Source: Nitrososphaerota archaeon | GTDB taxonomy: Archaea > Thermoproteota > Nitrososphaeria > Nitrososphaerales > Nitrosopumilaceae | Assembly (NCBI GenBank): GCA_013288545.1 | Contig: JABDBR010000001.1 | Location: 1-64,000 of the forward strand | Length of the DNA stretch: 64,000 bases | Direction of reading: 5' to 3' | In this document: positions 34,663 through 44,603 of the stretch, in pieces | Layout: the number at the start of each line of letters is the position of its first letter | Position numbering within the stretch: the stretch's first letter is position 1 | Made by a program: the position numbers and the translations under genes | Notes under the pieces: model-generated | What the model saw: only the letters and a program-made list of their open reading frames with translations | The model's database searches: none | Told to the model about the DNA's origin: nothing

Positions 34663-35235
34663 TTATTGTAAGAAATCAAAGTCTTTTGTATATGCTTGAC
34701 CTGCAAAAGCTGAATGTGTTGAATAATAGGCAGTTCCATTAAATCTAAGCTTTGCAGTATGAGTTTGTAATGTGGACCAGATCTGGGGATTATTTCCATC
34801 GTTGATGATCTTTGTGTCTACTGTAATGATCTCAGAGTTGTGCTGTGTTAGTGGTAGGTAAGAGGAGCTCTCCCAAGTTCCATCGTATCGTTGTCCATAT
34901 TGTCCATGACCAATCACGACATTATTTGCATAGATATCATAGGTTACCATTTCAATTATCAGAGTATTGTCATTTGGATTTGTAAGATTGAACTTTGTTT
35001 CTATTGTTGCATCTCTGTCTCCAACTGACATTACAGAAGAACCGTTGTATTTCATGTCAAGAGGCTTTACCTCAGTCATTACAGATGTAAGTGCAGTTGG
35101 CGTATTTGCATTTGGAGTAAACATGTTTTTGAAAATTCCTGAACTTGGAAGAATTACAACTACAGCGAGTACTACAATTATTGCCAGTATAGCAGCAAAG
35201 ACAAAAATTTTCTTATCCAAGGATGTTTCTACCAT
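34663..35235 (-). CDS. Membrane-anchored LEA14/WHy-like extracellular protein
   Basis: A 190-residue protein with an N-terminal helix (about 9-31) anchoring a beta-rich domain outside the cell. KFNLTNPNDNTLIIEMVTYDIYANN is the hallmark of the LEA type 2 fold: NPN followed by a hydrophobic strand. A related gene lies at 62665. Its role is unknown; the plant family is linked to water stress, which need not apply here. It ends 3 bases from the convergent gene 34090. Confidence 0.7.
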   Translation of the reverse strand: MVETSLDKKIFVFAAILAIIVVLAVVVILPSSGIFKNMFTPNANTPTALTSVMTEVKPLDMKYNGSSVMSVGDRDATIETKFNLTNPNDNTLIIEMVTYDIYANNVVIGHGQYGQRYDGTWESSSYLPLTQHNSEIITVDTKIINDGNNPQIWSTLQTHTAKLRFNGTAYYSTHSAFAGQAYTKDFDFLQ

Positions 35236-35296
35236 TTGTTCAATTCTTAAATGTTGAGTTGAAAACGCTTATAGTAAAAGTTTGAAAATACAACTC

Positions 35297-35614
35297 ATGC
35301 AGTATCACCAAGCAATTAGGATAGGGCAAGAGAGATCAAGAAAGTCACAGATGACCCTATTTTCGCATGCAGGCTTTGCCATGCTCACACTTACTGTAAA
35401 AAAATCTCAGGGAGTGTTTGTGCCAGTTGGGGAAAAAGAGTTTGTTGCAATTGTTGAAAGACCTGGGGAAGGCTGGCTTGTTGTAATAGTTGACGAGGAA
35501 GGATATGCAAAATCTCAATCAAAGGTCCTAGTAGAAAAGGACGCAAGAGAAATTTTGAATAAAGCCATGACTGCAGGCATTCCTGAATATACCGGACAAG
35601 TCAGGTTAGTGTAA
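35297..35614 (+). CDS. Uncharacterised small protein
   Basis: A 105-residue cytoplasmic protein from ATG at 35297; a TTG five codons upstream (35282) is another candidate. It begins [16 protein letters not shown] and has a beta-rich middle ([21 protein letters not shown]) and a helical end. No family recognised. Its 3' end overlaps the convergent pyrH by 14 bases, the largest such overlap in the window. Confidence 0.6.
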   Translation: MQYHQAIRIGQERSRKSQMTLFSHAGFAMLTLTVKKSQGVFVPVGEKEFVAIVERPGEGWLVVIVDEEGYAKSQSKVLVEKDAREILNKAMTAGIPEYTGQVRLV

Positions 35615-36278
35615 TTTCAGTACCCTCTGGACTTCCTTTGATTGCTTTTTCAAGTATCTTTGTGTCTGCCTTTAGTATTCTTGTCTTTAGTTTTGAGCGC
35701 TCTATCACCTTTAGCGCAACTATATCCATCAGGTCATAACCTCCTGCCACAGAATCTTGATGTACTAGCATTGAGCGTAGTTTTTTTATCGGTATCTTTT
35801 TGAATTTGCTTGCATTTTTGTTCTTGTTTGGATCAGAGTCGTACACTCCGTCAACGTCTGTAGCATTGAAAAATGTGCTTGCTCGGACTTTTTCTGCAAT
35901 CAATGCGGCAGTAGCATTTGTGCTCTGTCCAGGATGGAGCCCCCCTGTTACTACAATCAGTCCAGTGTCTGCAGCATTTGCAACTTCCTTTAGATTTACT
36001 GGCGGATGCGGATATGCTTTTTCCTGTAATGCATAGATCAAAAGTTTTGCATTAAGCCTTGATACTTCGATTCCAAGCTCATCTAGTGTTGATTCATCTG
36101 CACCAGATGATCTTGCATGAGAGATGTAGTGTCTTGCAATCTTTCCCCCGCCTGCAATTATAATTGGCTGGCAGATCTTGCTTATTTTTACAAAAAACTC
36201 GGCATACTGTTTTAGTGTCTTCATGTCTTCAAGGCCAAACAGACTTCCGGATAATTTTACTACAATTCTTTTTTTCAT
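35601..36278 (-). CDS. pyrH: Uridylate kinase (archaeal type)
   Basis: A 225-residue amino acid kinase-fold enzyme converting UMP to UDP. It starts [13 protein letters not shown], with [10 protein letters not shown] for nucleotide binding, [15 protein letters not shown], and [14 protein letters not shown] for ATP. It shares one base with the stop of the HD hydrolase upstream, forming the set tmk, HD hydrolase, pyrH devoted to nucleotide levels. Confidence 0.95.
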   Translation of the reverse strand: MKKRIVVKLSGSLFGLEDMKTLKQYAEFFVKISKICQPIIIAGGGKIARHYISHARSSGADESTLDELGIEVSRLNAKLLIYALQEKAYPHPPVNLKEVANAADTGLIVVTGGLHPGQSTNATAALIAEKVRASTFFNATDVDGVYDSDPNKNKNASKFKKIPIKKLRSMLVHQDSVAGGYDLMDIVALKVIERSKLKTRILKADTKILEKAIKGSPEGTEITLT

Positions 36279-37522
36279 TAACTGTTTTCACCAAGGATGA
36301 TGTTTGCTGCAATTTCAACCTTTTTTCTAAATTGCTGTCGTGTATAGACTCTGAGTATGTCCATAAAGCCTGAAATTGCAGAAACCAGCGGAATCTCAGA
36401 TATTGGAAGCTCGTAAGACTCTTTTGGTCCTTCTCCTTTTTTTGTTGTAAGAATTATTGATTGGGATTCTTTTTTTGACGGTGCAAGCGGAATGGACGGT
36501 GTTTTTGATATGTCAATGAAGACCTCACACTTGTCTACTTTGGATCTTTTTGCAATCTCATCTTGTAGCTCTGTCATGTTCACCTTGCCCATCCTGGGAC
36601 GAGTAAAGATCTTTTCATATACACATTTGAGCAGTCTTCGCTCTTGGTATTCTATTGCAAGCTGCCTTGCCCTTTTGAGTTCCTCATTTTTTGGTTCTAG
36701 TGATACAAGTTTTGATATTACAAACTCGTCTGTCATCTGGACATATTTTTCTATGTTATCCGTAGTGAGTTCAAGTTCGCTGTCTGCAAGTATCATGGAT
36801 TGTATCAACATCACCTCTGCAGAGCGCACTGTCTTGTGAAAGTATACTGCCTTGAACATTTGGTATCTTGAGATCATCATTGATTCAAAGGAATGAAGTG
36901 CTGACTTGTCAAGGGAAAGTTTCTTGTCGTGAACATCAAGTGAGTGGATTATTCTCATAAAATCCACTTTTGCATGCTCTGCACCCGTGAAATAGCCATC
37001 ACGCAAAAGATAGTCCATCATGTCAGCACTAAGCCCGCCAGAGATGATTTCATTCATGAATTGATATTTTGAATTTCCAAATGCCAGTTTGCCAAGAAAT
37101 GCCTTGTCAAATCCTGATTTTTTTATGATATCACCAATCTCTGATTCTAGTATGAGTTTTTTTCCAATGTCTTCATGAGAGTTTTTTTTCTTTTTTTGCA
37201 GGACTTCTTCGAAGAGATGTGAAAATGGGCCATGGCCGATATCATGCAATAGTGCAGCCATCCGTATATTTTCAAAGTCGTTTGCATCAAGGTGTCCCTT
37301 GTCTTTTAGTACGTTTGCTGCCTGGCTTGCAATGTGCATTGTTCCAAGTGAATGCTCAAATCTTGAATGTTGTGCCCCAGGATATACTAGATGTGCTCCT
37401 GCAAGCTGTCTTATTCTTCGTAGTCTCTGAAATACAGGCGAGTCTATCAGTTCCAGCTCATGTGGATATACAGTAATGAAATCATGAATCGGGTCAACAA
37501 TTTGGAGATATTTTTTGGCCAT
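36278..37522 (-). CDS. HD-domain phosphohydrolase (dNTPase/SAMHD1-like)
   Basis: A 414-residue metal-dependent HD protein. The ligands are visible as [25 protein letters not shown] (the HD pair) and a later [11 protein letters not shown]. This pattern matches the archaeal/bacterial group related to SAMHD1, which hydrolyses dNTPs. The start at 37522 ([15 protein letters not shown]) is chosen as that gives the usual N-terminus. Placed between thymidylate and uridylate kinases, a role in balancing deoxynucleotide pools is likely. Confidence 0.9.
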   Translation of the reverse strand: MAKKYLQIVDPIHDFITVYPHELELIDSPVFQRLRRIRQLAGAHLVYPGAQHSRFEHSLGTMHIASQAANVLKDKGHLDANDFENIRMAALLHDIGHGPFSHLFEEVLQKKKKNSHEDIGKKLILESEIGDIIKKSGFDKAFLGKLAFGNSKYQFMNEIISGGLSADMMDYLLRDGYFTGAEHAKVDFMRIIHSLDVHDKKLSLDKSALHSFESMMISRYQMFKAVYFHKTVRSAEVMLIQSMILADSELELTTDNIEKYVQMTDEFVISKLVSLEPKNEELKRARQLAIEYQERRLLKCVYEKIFTRPRMGKVNMTELQDEIAKRSKVDKCEVFIDISKTPSIPLAPSKKESQSIILTTKKGEGPKESYELPISEIPLVSAISGFMDILRVYTRQQFRKKVEIAANIILGENS

Positions 37523-37529
37523 GTCTTTT

Positions 37530-38108
37530 TTACCTGATATGTTTTGATACAATATCTTTTACTTGTTTGTGAACTTGATCTTTTTGCTGTGATGCGTTTA
37601 CGGTATACCAGTGATATTTTTTTCCAAGTTTTCTGTATGTGTTTGCAATCTTGAGTGCAAATGTTTTGTCTTTTTCAAACCTGTCTCGTCTTTGCTTTTT
37701 TCTTGAAAATGAATCGGATACTTTGACATCAAGCAATATGACCATGTCTTCTTTTGGAAGGCCCCGGTCTAGGTTTTCAAGCCATTTCAAGTCAAGACCA
37801 TTTACTGTTCCATATACTAGATTTGATTGGTAGTAACGGTTCATTATAACAACATGATTCTTTGCAAGTGCATCTTTGATATCTTGTGATCGCTCCCACC
37901 TGTTTGCTGCAAGAAGGCAGTGTATTACCTGTGGTGCAAACTTGCGCTTGCCTCCAAGAAAATTCTTGATCTCTTTTCCAACTGGAGTGGTGTAATCTGG
38001 AAAACTAAATATGGTAGATTTCTTGTTTTGCGCCTTGAAAAAATCCGACAATAATTTTGACTGGGTTTTTTTTCCTGCCTGGTCAAAGCCCTCTATTACA
38101 ATAATCAT
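37530..38108 (-). CDS. tmk: Thymidylate kinase
   Basis: A 192-residue P-loop kinase phosphorylating dTMP. The P-loop is GFDQAGKKTQ, DYTTPVGKEI is the substrate region, NRWERSQDI resembles the Arg-containing helix and MNRYYQSNLVYG is the YxxS-like motif. The lid RKKQRRDRFEKD is Lys/Arg-rich. It is the first gene of the nucleotide cluster, 7 bases from the HD hydrolase. Confidence 0.93.
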   Translation of the reverse strand: MIIVIEGFDQAGKKTQSKLLSDFFKAQNKKSTIFSFPDYTTPVGKEIKNFLGGKRKFAPQVIHCLLAANRWERSQDIKDALAKNHVVIMNRYYQSNLVYGTVNGLDLKWLENLDRGLPKEDMVILLDVKVSDSFSRKKQRRDRFEKDKTFALKIANTYRKLGKKYHWYTVNASQQKDQVHKQVKDIVSKHIR

Positions 38109-38230
38109 AAGTCCTATTAAATCGGGCAGTAGATAAATTATGAATTACTATCCACATGCCTAACCTGTTACAGGGATAAAGCGTGCTAGTATTACAGAGC
38201 CAATCTGACTAAGGTTTAATAATCAAAAAA

Positions 38231-38632
38231 ATGATAAATGATACTATCATGGGCATAGGTCATTACATGGTAAAAGAAGTCATGAGAGAGATAGGAAACA
38301 AGTCACGCGAGTTCTACGAGTTCATTTTACCTCCGGTAGACATGATACTACAAAATGACAGCCTAGTTGTATCAATAGACATGCCAGGATTTGACAAAAA
38401 AGAGATCAAGCTAAGACTAAACGGCAACATACTATCAATTAGCGCAACAAGAGAGGACGATGTTGAAGGTACAATAGTCTGGAGACAGAGACCACGCGTA
38501 ATTGACAAAAAAATCAGATTGCCAATCGAGGTAAAAGACGATGAAAATCCAGCTGCATCTGCAAAATATCGTGACGGTGTACTTACACTTACAATACCTA
38601 CAAAGACTGGAAAGAATATCGCAATAGAATAA
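38231..38632 (+). CDS. Hsp20/alpha-crystallin small heat shock protein
   Basis: A 133-residue chaperone: an N-terminal arm, then the alpha-crystallin domain (about 33-125) from PPVDMILQNDSLVVSIDMPG to KYRDGVLTLTIPT. The tail KNIAIE is short and lacks a clear I-x-I motif. TTTAATAATC at about 38213-38222 would make transcripts begin near 38245, so the true start may be the ATG at 38249. It holds unfolding proteins under stress. Confidence 0.9.
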   Translation: MINDTIMGIGHYMVKEVMREIGNKSREFYEFILPPVDMILQNDSLVVSIDMPGFDKKEIKLRLNGNILSISATREDDVEGTIVWRQRPRVIDKKIRLPIEVKDDENPAASAKYRDGVLTLTIPTKTGKNIAIE

Positions 38633-38672
38633 ACTCTGAGTCCAGTAGAGCAATTTTAATAGAAATTATATT

Positions 38673-40160
38673 TTAGTCGTTGTTCTGGTTATTTCCTTGT
38701 TGATTGTGCTTACCCTGATTGTGTTTATCTTTGCCTTGTTTTTCTGAGTTTATCTTGAGATGTTTTGTCATGTTGTTGTCCAGATTAGGTAATTTTGGTG
38801 TAAAGTGTTTTGTCATGTTCTCTTGTTGATCGGTTTTATTCTCAGAATTTTCTGTTTCATTTTCAGAATGTTTTATTTCTTTGTCAGAGTGATCTTCATC
38901 TTTGTCTTCAGATGATAGTAATTTGAGTTGAGCCTTGAGTTTTGCAAGTTCTGTGTTTAGTTGGTTTCTTAGATCAGTGTATTTTGCTCTTGATTCTTTT
39001 ATCTTTACTTTACAATCCTGAGCAACCTGTGTTTTATTCTCTGAAGATGCGTTCTTGATTTGAACGCGACAGTCATGGATTAGAGTTAGAGTCTCTTGTC
39101 TTTGTTGCTTTAATAATGTATTACGCTGGTGTTCCAAATCTGAGATTAGTTTTCCTAAATTGGCAGAAGTTTGGTTTGTTCCGTTACCAGAAGGTAAGAT
39201 AATAGTTGAATTGGTCATTCCAAAAGCTGGATTTGAAAATGTACCCAGTCCAATGCTATTCCATGCGGCAACTCGGTATGTTTGCTCGTGAGATGACAAG
39301 AGGTTTGTATCAAAATAACTTGTTTTGTTTGAAGACGTATTGATTACAATGGTTGTGCCGTTTCTCTGTATGAGATAGCCAGTAATTTTTGCTCCGCCGT
39401 TATCAGATGGGGCAGACCAGATAAGATTTAGTGATGTGCTAGATGTTACTATTACGCCCAGTCCTGCAGGAGCATTTGGAACGTGTATCTGAACAGGTGC
39501 AGGTGGAGTAGTTGCAGTTACATTATTTGTCATCATACTGCTTGCACCTATTGCGTTGATTGCTTGTATGTTGTATCGATAACAAGTATTTGCACCAAGT
39601 CCAGTATCAGAATATTTGGTACTTGAATTAGTCGATATAGTGACAAATGTTCCAGTACAGGAATTATCTCGTAGAATTTTATAGCCTGTGATAGCGGTTC
39701 CGCCATTATTTACAGGTGCAACCCAGATAAGATCAATTTGTGATGAAGAGATTACAGTAGCTGATAAATTCCTAGGTATAGAAGGAACGGAAAGTGTAGT
39801 TCCAGTAGCTTCATTTGATGGGTTACCAGTTCCAGCAGAATTGATTGCAGAGACGCGATAAGTGTAAGTTGTATTTGTCACAAGTCCAGTATGAAGATAT
39901 GTTGTCAAATTACCTATTAGACTCAGATCTGAATACGAACCAGAACCTATCTTGTATTCTATTTTATATCCTATAACTCCGGTTGCATTAACTGGAGCAT
40001 CCCAGACCAAAAAGATCTGTGTGTTAGATACTGGAGATGTGTTAAGATTACTTGGAGAAAGTGGAACAGGTTCAATGGCAGATGCAGACAAAATTCCACC
40101 CTGTGTAACTAGCGCACCAAAAAGGAGAAGCCAGACAAGAGGTAGGCCTGATATTTTCAC
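38673..40160 (-). CDS. Exported protein with three fibronectin type III domains and a charged tail
   Basis: A 495-residue protein with a signal peptide (about 1-28, ending ASA). Three FN3 domains lie at about 30-125, 126-220 and 224-315, each with a W near the start (VWDAPVN, IWVAPVNNGG, IWSAPSDNGG) and Y-R-V or YR-N strands. From 330 on it is charged coiled coil, and the last 90 residues are a run of Asp, Glu, Lys, Asn and Gln ending GNNQNND. No membrane anchor. A surface-binding role is inferred; archaeal FN3 proteins are uncommon. Confidence 0.85.
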   Translation of the reverse strand: MKISGLPLVWLLLFGALVTQGGILSASAIEPVPLSPSNLNTSPVSNTQIFLVWDAPVNATGVIGYKIEYKIGSGSYSDLSLIGNLTTYLHTGLVTNTTYTYRVSAINSAGTGNPSNEATGTTLSVPSIPRNLSATVISSSQIDLIWVAPVNNGGTAITGYKILRDNSCTGTFVTISTNSSTKYSDTGLGANTCYRYNIQAINAIGASSMMTNNVTATTPPAPVQIHVPNAPAGLGVIVTSSTSLNLIWSAPSDNGGAKITGYLIQRNGTTIVINTSSNKTSYFDTNLLSSHEQTYRVAAWNSIGLGTFSNPAFGMTNSTIILPSGNGTNQTSANLGKLISDLEHQRNTLLKQQRQETLTLIHDCRVQIKNASSENKTQVAQDCKVKIKESRAKYTDLRNQLNTELAKLKAQLKLLSSEDKDEDHSDKEIKHSENETENSENKTDQQENMTKHFTPKLPNLDNNMTKHLKINSEKQGKDKHNQGKHNQQGNNQNND

Positions 40161-40261
40161 TGTACAGACTTGAAATTTTTAAGATATAATCATCAGGCAG
40201 GATTCATCAGTATGATTTTGTCGCAAGATTAAAGTACAAAAATGAAAGTCTGGCTTGTGCT

Positions 40262-41764
40262 CTAGTTATCTCTCATCAATACAGAGATACCCATTATAAC
40301 AGCAGAGCCAATCATTCCAATTTCCCCGGTGATATGGTTCGTAGAGTACAAAATTGTCGAGCCGACAAAGACTGCTGCTGCAAGAATCGTTCCTGAAAGA
40401 AGAATGGTCCTTGATTTTAGTTTGTTTTGCTGCATGTTTTTGTTTTGTTCCATGAATTGCCTTATCTCTGGCACAAGTGCAATTGCAGAATCTATTGACT
40501 TGACAAATCTTCCAAACGAGATCTTGAGCTCTTCTACATATGCATCCCGTACAATGTTTTCCTCTTCCATTATATTTTGTAGAACATTGATGAATCTGAA
40601 ATTTACTTTGTGTGTAAGGTATACTCCTTCAAGTATTGATGCCATCCTCATGTAGAGTGCAAGATGTTTTGGCAACTTGAATGGAAACTTGCTCATTGTT
40701 TTATTTGCAAGCTCCATCAGGGCTTTAACTTCCATTCTATCTACTTTAGTTCCATGAAAGGCCTGGATTGAAAGTGCAAGTCCCTTTTCTATTATATTTC
40801 GGTCAAATCCTGGCATGAGCATACCAAGATCATCCATTGCAGAGACTGTTCTTGCAGGGTCTCTTTCTATAAGAGAAAGGTAGAGCCTGATCAGCTTTAG
40901 CCTTGTCTTGTTGTCAAGCCTTCCGACCATTCCAAAATCATACAGTATCAGGGAGCCGTCATTTGCTACTGCAATATTTCCAGGATGTGGATCTGCATGA
41001 AACAAGTCATGTCTTAGTAACATTGTAAAAAATATTCGGTGTGCGCGCACAACAATCTGCTCCCTGTCAATTCCTGCCTCGTCAAGTGCCTTGATATTTG
41101 TTATTTTTATTCCAGGGAGATACTCCATGGTAAGTATGTTTTTGCTTGACCTGTCGTCTATTACAGACGGAATTATCAGCTTTGGGTAGCTCTGCATGTT
41201 TTTCTTGATTGCCTTTAGGTTCTGGGATTCAATTCGATAGTCCATCTCCTCATGGATTGTCTCAATAAACTGTGAAAGCATGGCCTCTGCAGAATATCGA
41301 AGATTTGGGTCAACAAACTTCATTGCAAACGGGATGATTCTTTTTAGAACATGAATGTCTTCTTCGACTATTTTTTCAATTCCTGGTCTTTTGACTTTTA
41401 TTATGACATCTTTTCCTCGTAACCTTGCCTTGTAAACCTGTCCAAGTGATGCGCCTGATATTACATTGGTATCGACAAAATCAAAATTCTTGTCCATTGG
41501 TCCAAGATCATTTTCTATGATTGGCCTTACTTTATCAAATGATTCTGCAGGAACTTCATCTTGGAGCTTTGCCAATTCCTCAAGATATGGTTGCGGCAAA
41601 ATGTCTGCCCTCGATGAGAGCCATTGTCCCAGTTTTATGTATACAGGACCAAGTGAGAGAAATGTCTTGAGTGCCTTGCGGGCATTTTTTTGGTATCTTT
41701 TGAGGTCAACATTTTTTCCTTGCTTTTTGACCCATTCTCTTCTATCTTTTCGTAGTGCAATCAC
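40262..41764 (-). CDS. ABC1/UbiB-family atypical kinase
   Basis: A 500-residue member of the ADCK/UbiB family. YIKLGQWLSSRADILP carries the family KxGQ motif, SGASLGQVYKARL replaces the glycine-rich loop, and the catalytic core shows DLFHADPHPGN and LYDFGM. The C-terminal end has one or two membrane helices (ILLSGTILAAAVFVG). Such proteins support quinone or lipid metabolism; in archaea the target is unknown. The start is GTG at 41764. The small membrane gene 41827 is 62 bases upstream. Confidence 0.92.
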   Translation of the reverse strand: MIALRKDRREWVKKQGKNVDLKRYQKNARKALKTFLSLGPVYIKLGQWLSSRADILPQPYLEELAKLQDEVPAESFDKVRPIIENDLGPMDKNFDFVDTNVISGASLGQVYKARLRGKDVIIKVKRPGIEKIVEEDIHVLKRIIPFAMKFVDPNLRYSAEAMLSQFIETIHEEMDYRIESQNLKAIKKNMQSYPKLIIPSVIDDRSSKNILTMEYLPGIKITNIKALDEAGIDREQIVVRAHRIFFTMLLRHDLFHADPHPGNIAVANDGSLILYDFGMVGRLDNKTRLKLIRLYLSLIERDPARTVSAMDDLGMLMPGFDRNIIEKGLALSIQAFHGTKVDRMEVKALMELANKTMSKFPFKLPKHLALYMRMASILEGVYLTHKVNFRFINVLQNIMEEENIVRDAYVEELKISFGRFVKSIDSAIALVPEIRQFMEQNKNMQQNKLKSRTILLSGTILAAAVFVGSTILYSTNHITGEIGMIGSAVIMGISVLMRDN

Positions 41765-41826
41765 AAGTGGTATGAGCTTGATGAAGGTTTGAATTGTTCT
41801 GGAGCGTGAAATTTGCTTTTCCCTCC

Positions 41827-42216
41827 CTAGAACTCTTTTAGTTTTTTTGTTATAGCATAACCTGCATAGCCTGCAACTATAGATGCTACAAGCCCTGCAA
41901 AGATGGATGCGCCCTTTGCAAAAGGCATGTTCTTTTGTAATTTGTAAACACCTGATGAAATTTTTGCAGCAGCAATTCCGCTTGCAACTCCAACTAGAAT
42001 TTCTGGTGCATCCCGTACAAGATGGCCAAGTGGATCTTTTCTTGGATCAACTCTATCCATGTGGACCAAATACTTGTCGTCGTATTCTCTAATGTGTAGA
42101 TTACCATAACGATACTGTTTTTTTGCGCCATTTTTTTGACCCAGTACTGTCTCTTCTGCCCCTTCAAGCATGAATTGGCGGACTTCAATTGGGATCTCGA
42201 TTTCATCCCATATCAT
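41827..42216 (-). CDS. Uncharacterised small membrane protein
   Basis: A 129-residue protein, soluble for about 70 residues (IEIPIEVRQFMLEG, YGNLHIREYDDKYLVHMD), then two small-residue-rich helices (ILVGVASGIAAAKI and GASIFAGLVASIVAGYAGYA) with glycine zippers. The family is not recognised. It lies between the exported protein 42250 and the UbiB-like gene on the same strand, suggesting a shared membrane-related role. Confidence 0.65.
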   Translation of the reverse strand: MIWDEIEIPIEVRQFMLEGAEETVLGQKNGAKKQYRYGNLHIREYDDKYLVHMDRVDPRKDPLGHLVRDAPEILVGVASGIAAAKISSGVYKLQKNMPFAKGASIFAGLVASIVAGYAGYAITKKLKEF

Positions 42217-42249
42217 GTCTGAAAAAATGCCTTTGTAGTAAATATACCC

Positions 42250-43908
42250 TTAGCTTGACTCTTCGATTTTTTTTTCAAGTACAACAGCCTTTTTCTTTCG
42301 TACCTTGAATACGATTCCACCTATTCCTGCTGCAATTGCTACAAGTATGATAATCTGTAATTGGTTTATGTTCGAACCGTTACCTGACTGGACCTGCGGT
42401 TCTCCAAATGATACGGTATCAATTTCAGTTATTGTATGCTGTTGCAGTAACGTATCCTTCCAGGTCAGTGTCACCTGGACTTTTTGATCACCTGTAGGTA
42501 CGGTGTCAGAGTTTACTGGAATGTTAAATGGTACTGGTGCATCAATGTCAATGTCTCCGATATACTGGGTTGATTTTTTGATAATTGTATTATCAAGAGG
42601 CGTTACAGTCACCTGGCCAAAGACTGCCTTAACATTTCCTTGGTTGAGTACATCTCCTATTATCATCTTCTTGCCTGCAATGTCTGTCACTCCTATATCG
42701 TGAAGTGAGATATCAATTACTCCCCTGATGTATGTTGCAAAGTTTTGCTTTTCAATTACAGTTGCACCATCTTTTGTATACTGGGTATCAACTTCATAAT
42801 TTACTGCCTGGCCCTCTATGCTCTTGTCTGCAAATACCGGAATTACCAAGTCAGTCTTTTCAAGTGGACCTATTTCTTTTATGAACCACTTGTTGTCTTG
42901 GAGAATCTTCAAGTTGTTAGAGTTTGGTGTGATTGAAATTGAAATGTCAGATATCTTTGATGGGGACAAGTTTTCAATTCCTAGCGTAAGGTTTTGCATT
43001 ACTGCAGTAAAAAGATATGGCGGAGATGACAATTTTATTATCGATACAGAACTTGTCGGTCCCACGATAAAGTCCACAGTCCTAGTTGTTGTAACCTGAT
43101 TTCCCTGTCCGTCAAAATATGTCACAGTAAATGGTGCATGGATTGTCTGTCCTGCCACATTTTGCGGGATAAATGTATGAATCAAAAACGTGTTTGATGA
43201 GCCAGGCTGGACTGTTCCTACCTTCCAGTGGTTCTGGTCAAGTACGATTCCCTGCAGATTGTTTGTGTCAGTTGTTGTACCGGTATTTTGGTCTCTTTGT
43301 ATTACAACATCAACATCATTTAGTGGTGCGGTGCCAGCGTCTGAAATTTGGATTGTTATATCATTATTTGATGCTGGATCCAAAAATGGGTTTTCTGCCT
43401 TCAAGTTTACTACGCTTTTTCCTGTTACCTTGAAATTAAAGTCAAGAAATGCTGTGCGTTCTCCGTTTTCTCTTACTCTAGAATATGTAACCTTGATTGT
43501 TCCTGAATAGTCATGGATATTGACTGTTTTATCCACATTTACAAAGAATGTAAGCGTAAAGGACTGTCCTGCAGTTGCTGTATTGGTGTTGTCAGCCTCG
43601 ATAAGCCCGCTGCTTGTAATGGCGCCTGAAAATCCTGTTGGCAAGCTAAGAAGGCCTCCTATTCCAGAGATGTCTTCTGTGCCAACATTTGACAATACAA
43701 CTGTAAATGGAACGTTCTTGTCACCAGGCTCTGACTCAATTTTTTGTCCGGCAGGACCAAAGTATGCATCAAGTAGTTTGATATCTGTAAATCCATGCTC
43801 AAAGGGCGATACGGGTGGTGTTAGTATTTCACCAGATGTTGCATAGATTGGAATTATCATCTGTCCTGCAAGCAACAGTACTAGAACTGTTATACCCTTG
43901 TAGATCAA
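42250..43908 (-). CDS. Exported beta-sandwich protein (NEW3/CARDB-like) of the ABC cassette
   Basis: A 552-residue protein with a signal peptide (about 1-24), four or more Ig-like beta sandwiches of the type seen in archaeal S-layer-like proteins (for example PFTVVLSNVGTEDISGI and DITIQISDAGTAPLNDV), a membrane helix near 520-540 (LQIIILVAIAAGIGGIVF), and a basic tail. It overlaps the ABC ATPase gene by 4 bases, so it is part of that system and may act as an outside partner, in the place of the fusion protein of bacterial MacA-MacB. Confidence 0.75.
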   Translation of the reverse strand: MIYKGITVLVLLLAGQMIIPIYATSGEILTPPVSPFEHGFTDIKLLDAYFGPAGQKIESEPGDKNVPFTVVLSNVGTEDISGIGGLLSLPTGFSGAITSSGLIEADNTNTATAGQSFTLTFFVNVDKTVNIHDYSGTIKVTYSRVRENGERTAFLDFNFKVTGKSVVNLKAENPFLDPASNNDITIQISDAGTAPLNDVDVVIQRDQNTGTTTDTNNLQGIVLDQNHWKVGTVQPGSSNTFLIHTFIPQNVAGQTIHAPFTVTYFDGQGNQVTTTRTVDFIVGPTSSVSIIKLSSPPYLFTAVMQNLTLGIENLSPSKISDISISITPNSNNLKILQDNKWFIKEIGPLEKTDLVIPVFADKSIEGQAVNYEVDTQYTKDGATVIEKQNFATYIRGVIDISLHDIGVTDIAGKKMIIGDVLNQGNVKAVFGQVTVTPLDNTIIKKSTQYIGDIDIDAPVPFNIPVNSDTVPTGDQKVQVTLTWKDTLLQQHTITEIDTVSFGEPQVQSGNGSNINQLQIIILVAIAAGIGGIVFKVRKKKAVVLEKKIEESS

Positions 43909-44603
43909 GCCAGATTTGCCTCCATTTCTTCTTTGAGAATTCTGCCGTCTTTTATTGTTACTACTTTATCCACCTCGCCAAATTGGTGTCGGTCATGTGT
44001 TACTATGATAAATGTCTGGTATAGTTTTCGGTTAAGTGATTTTAATAGCTGTACTGTAGTCTCTGCAGAAACTGAATCCAAGTTTCCCGTAGGCTCGTCT
44101 GCTAGAACAACTGCTGGTTTTGCAATCAATGCACGTGTGATTGCAACTCTTTGGGCCTGTCCACCTGATATTTGGTTTCCAAATTTGTGCATCTGGGTTT
44201 CTAGTCCTACTGTTTTGAGCAATGTTTTTGCCTCGTCTGCAGAGTTTTGTACCGTACCTTGAATCTTTCTTGGCAGTGTAACGTTTTCTAAAACTGTAAG
44301 ATCTGACAAGAGGTTTGAAAACTGGAAGATAAAGCCAAGCTTTGTGTTTCTAAACGTGGAAAGTTCATTGTCATTTAGCTCTGACGTGTCCACTCCGTCA
44401 ATTATCACCTTGCCCCGAGTTGGCCTGTCAAGCAGTCCAATCATGTTAAGCAATGTGGACTTGCCAGAGCCTGAGCTTCCAACTATTAGCATAAACTCTC
44501 CTCGCTTTACGCTAAATGATAAATTCCGTAATGCATAGACCTCGGTCTCTCCCTGGCCATAGACTTTGTCGATGTTTTTTACCTCTAAAACGTAATCAGC
44601 CAA
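43905..44603 (-). CDS. ABC transporter ATP-binding protein (MacB/LolD type)
   Basis: A 232-residue ATPase with Walker A GSSGSGKST, Q-loop FIFQFSNLL, signature ISGGQAQR, Walker B VVLADEPTGNLD and switch His VTHDRHQFG. ADEPTGNLD is a hallmark of the MacB/LolD/FtsE group that works with FtsX-like permeases and drives mechanical export rather than uptake. It overlaps the permease gene by 8 bases. Confidence 0.95.
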   Translation of the reverse strand: MADYVLEVKNIDKVYGQGETEVYALRNLSFSVKRGEFMLIVGSSGSGKSTLLNMIGLLDRPTRGKVIIDGVDTSELNDNELSTFRNTKLGFIFQFSNLLSDLTVLENVTLPRKIQGTVQNSADEAKTLLKTVGLETQMHKFGNQISGGQAQRVAITRALIAKPAVVLADEPTGNLDSVSAETTVQLLKSLNRKLYQTFIIVTHDRHQFGEVDKVVTIKDGRILKEEMEANLA

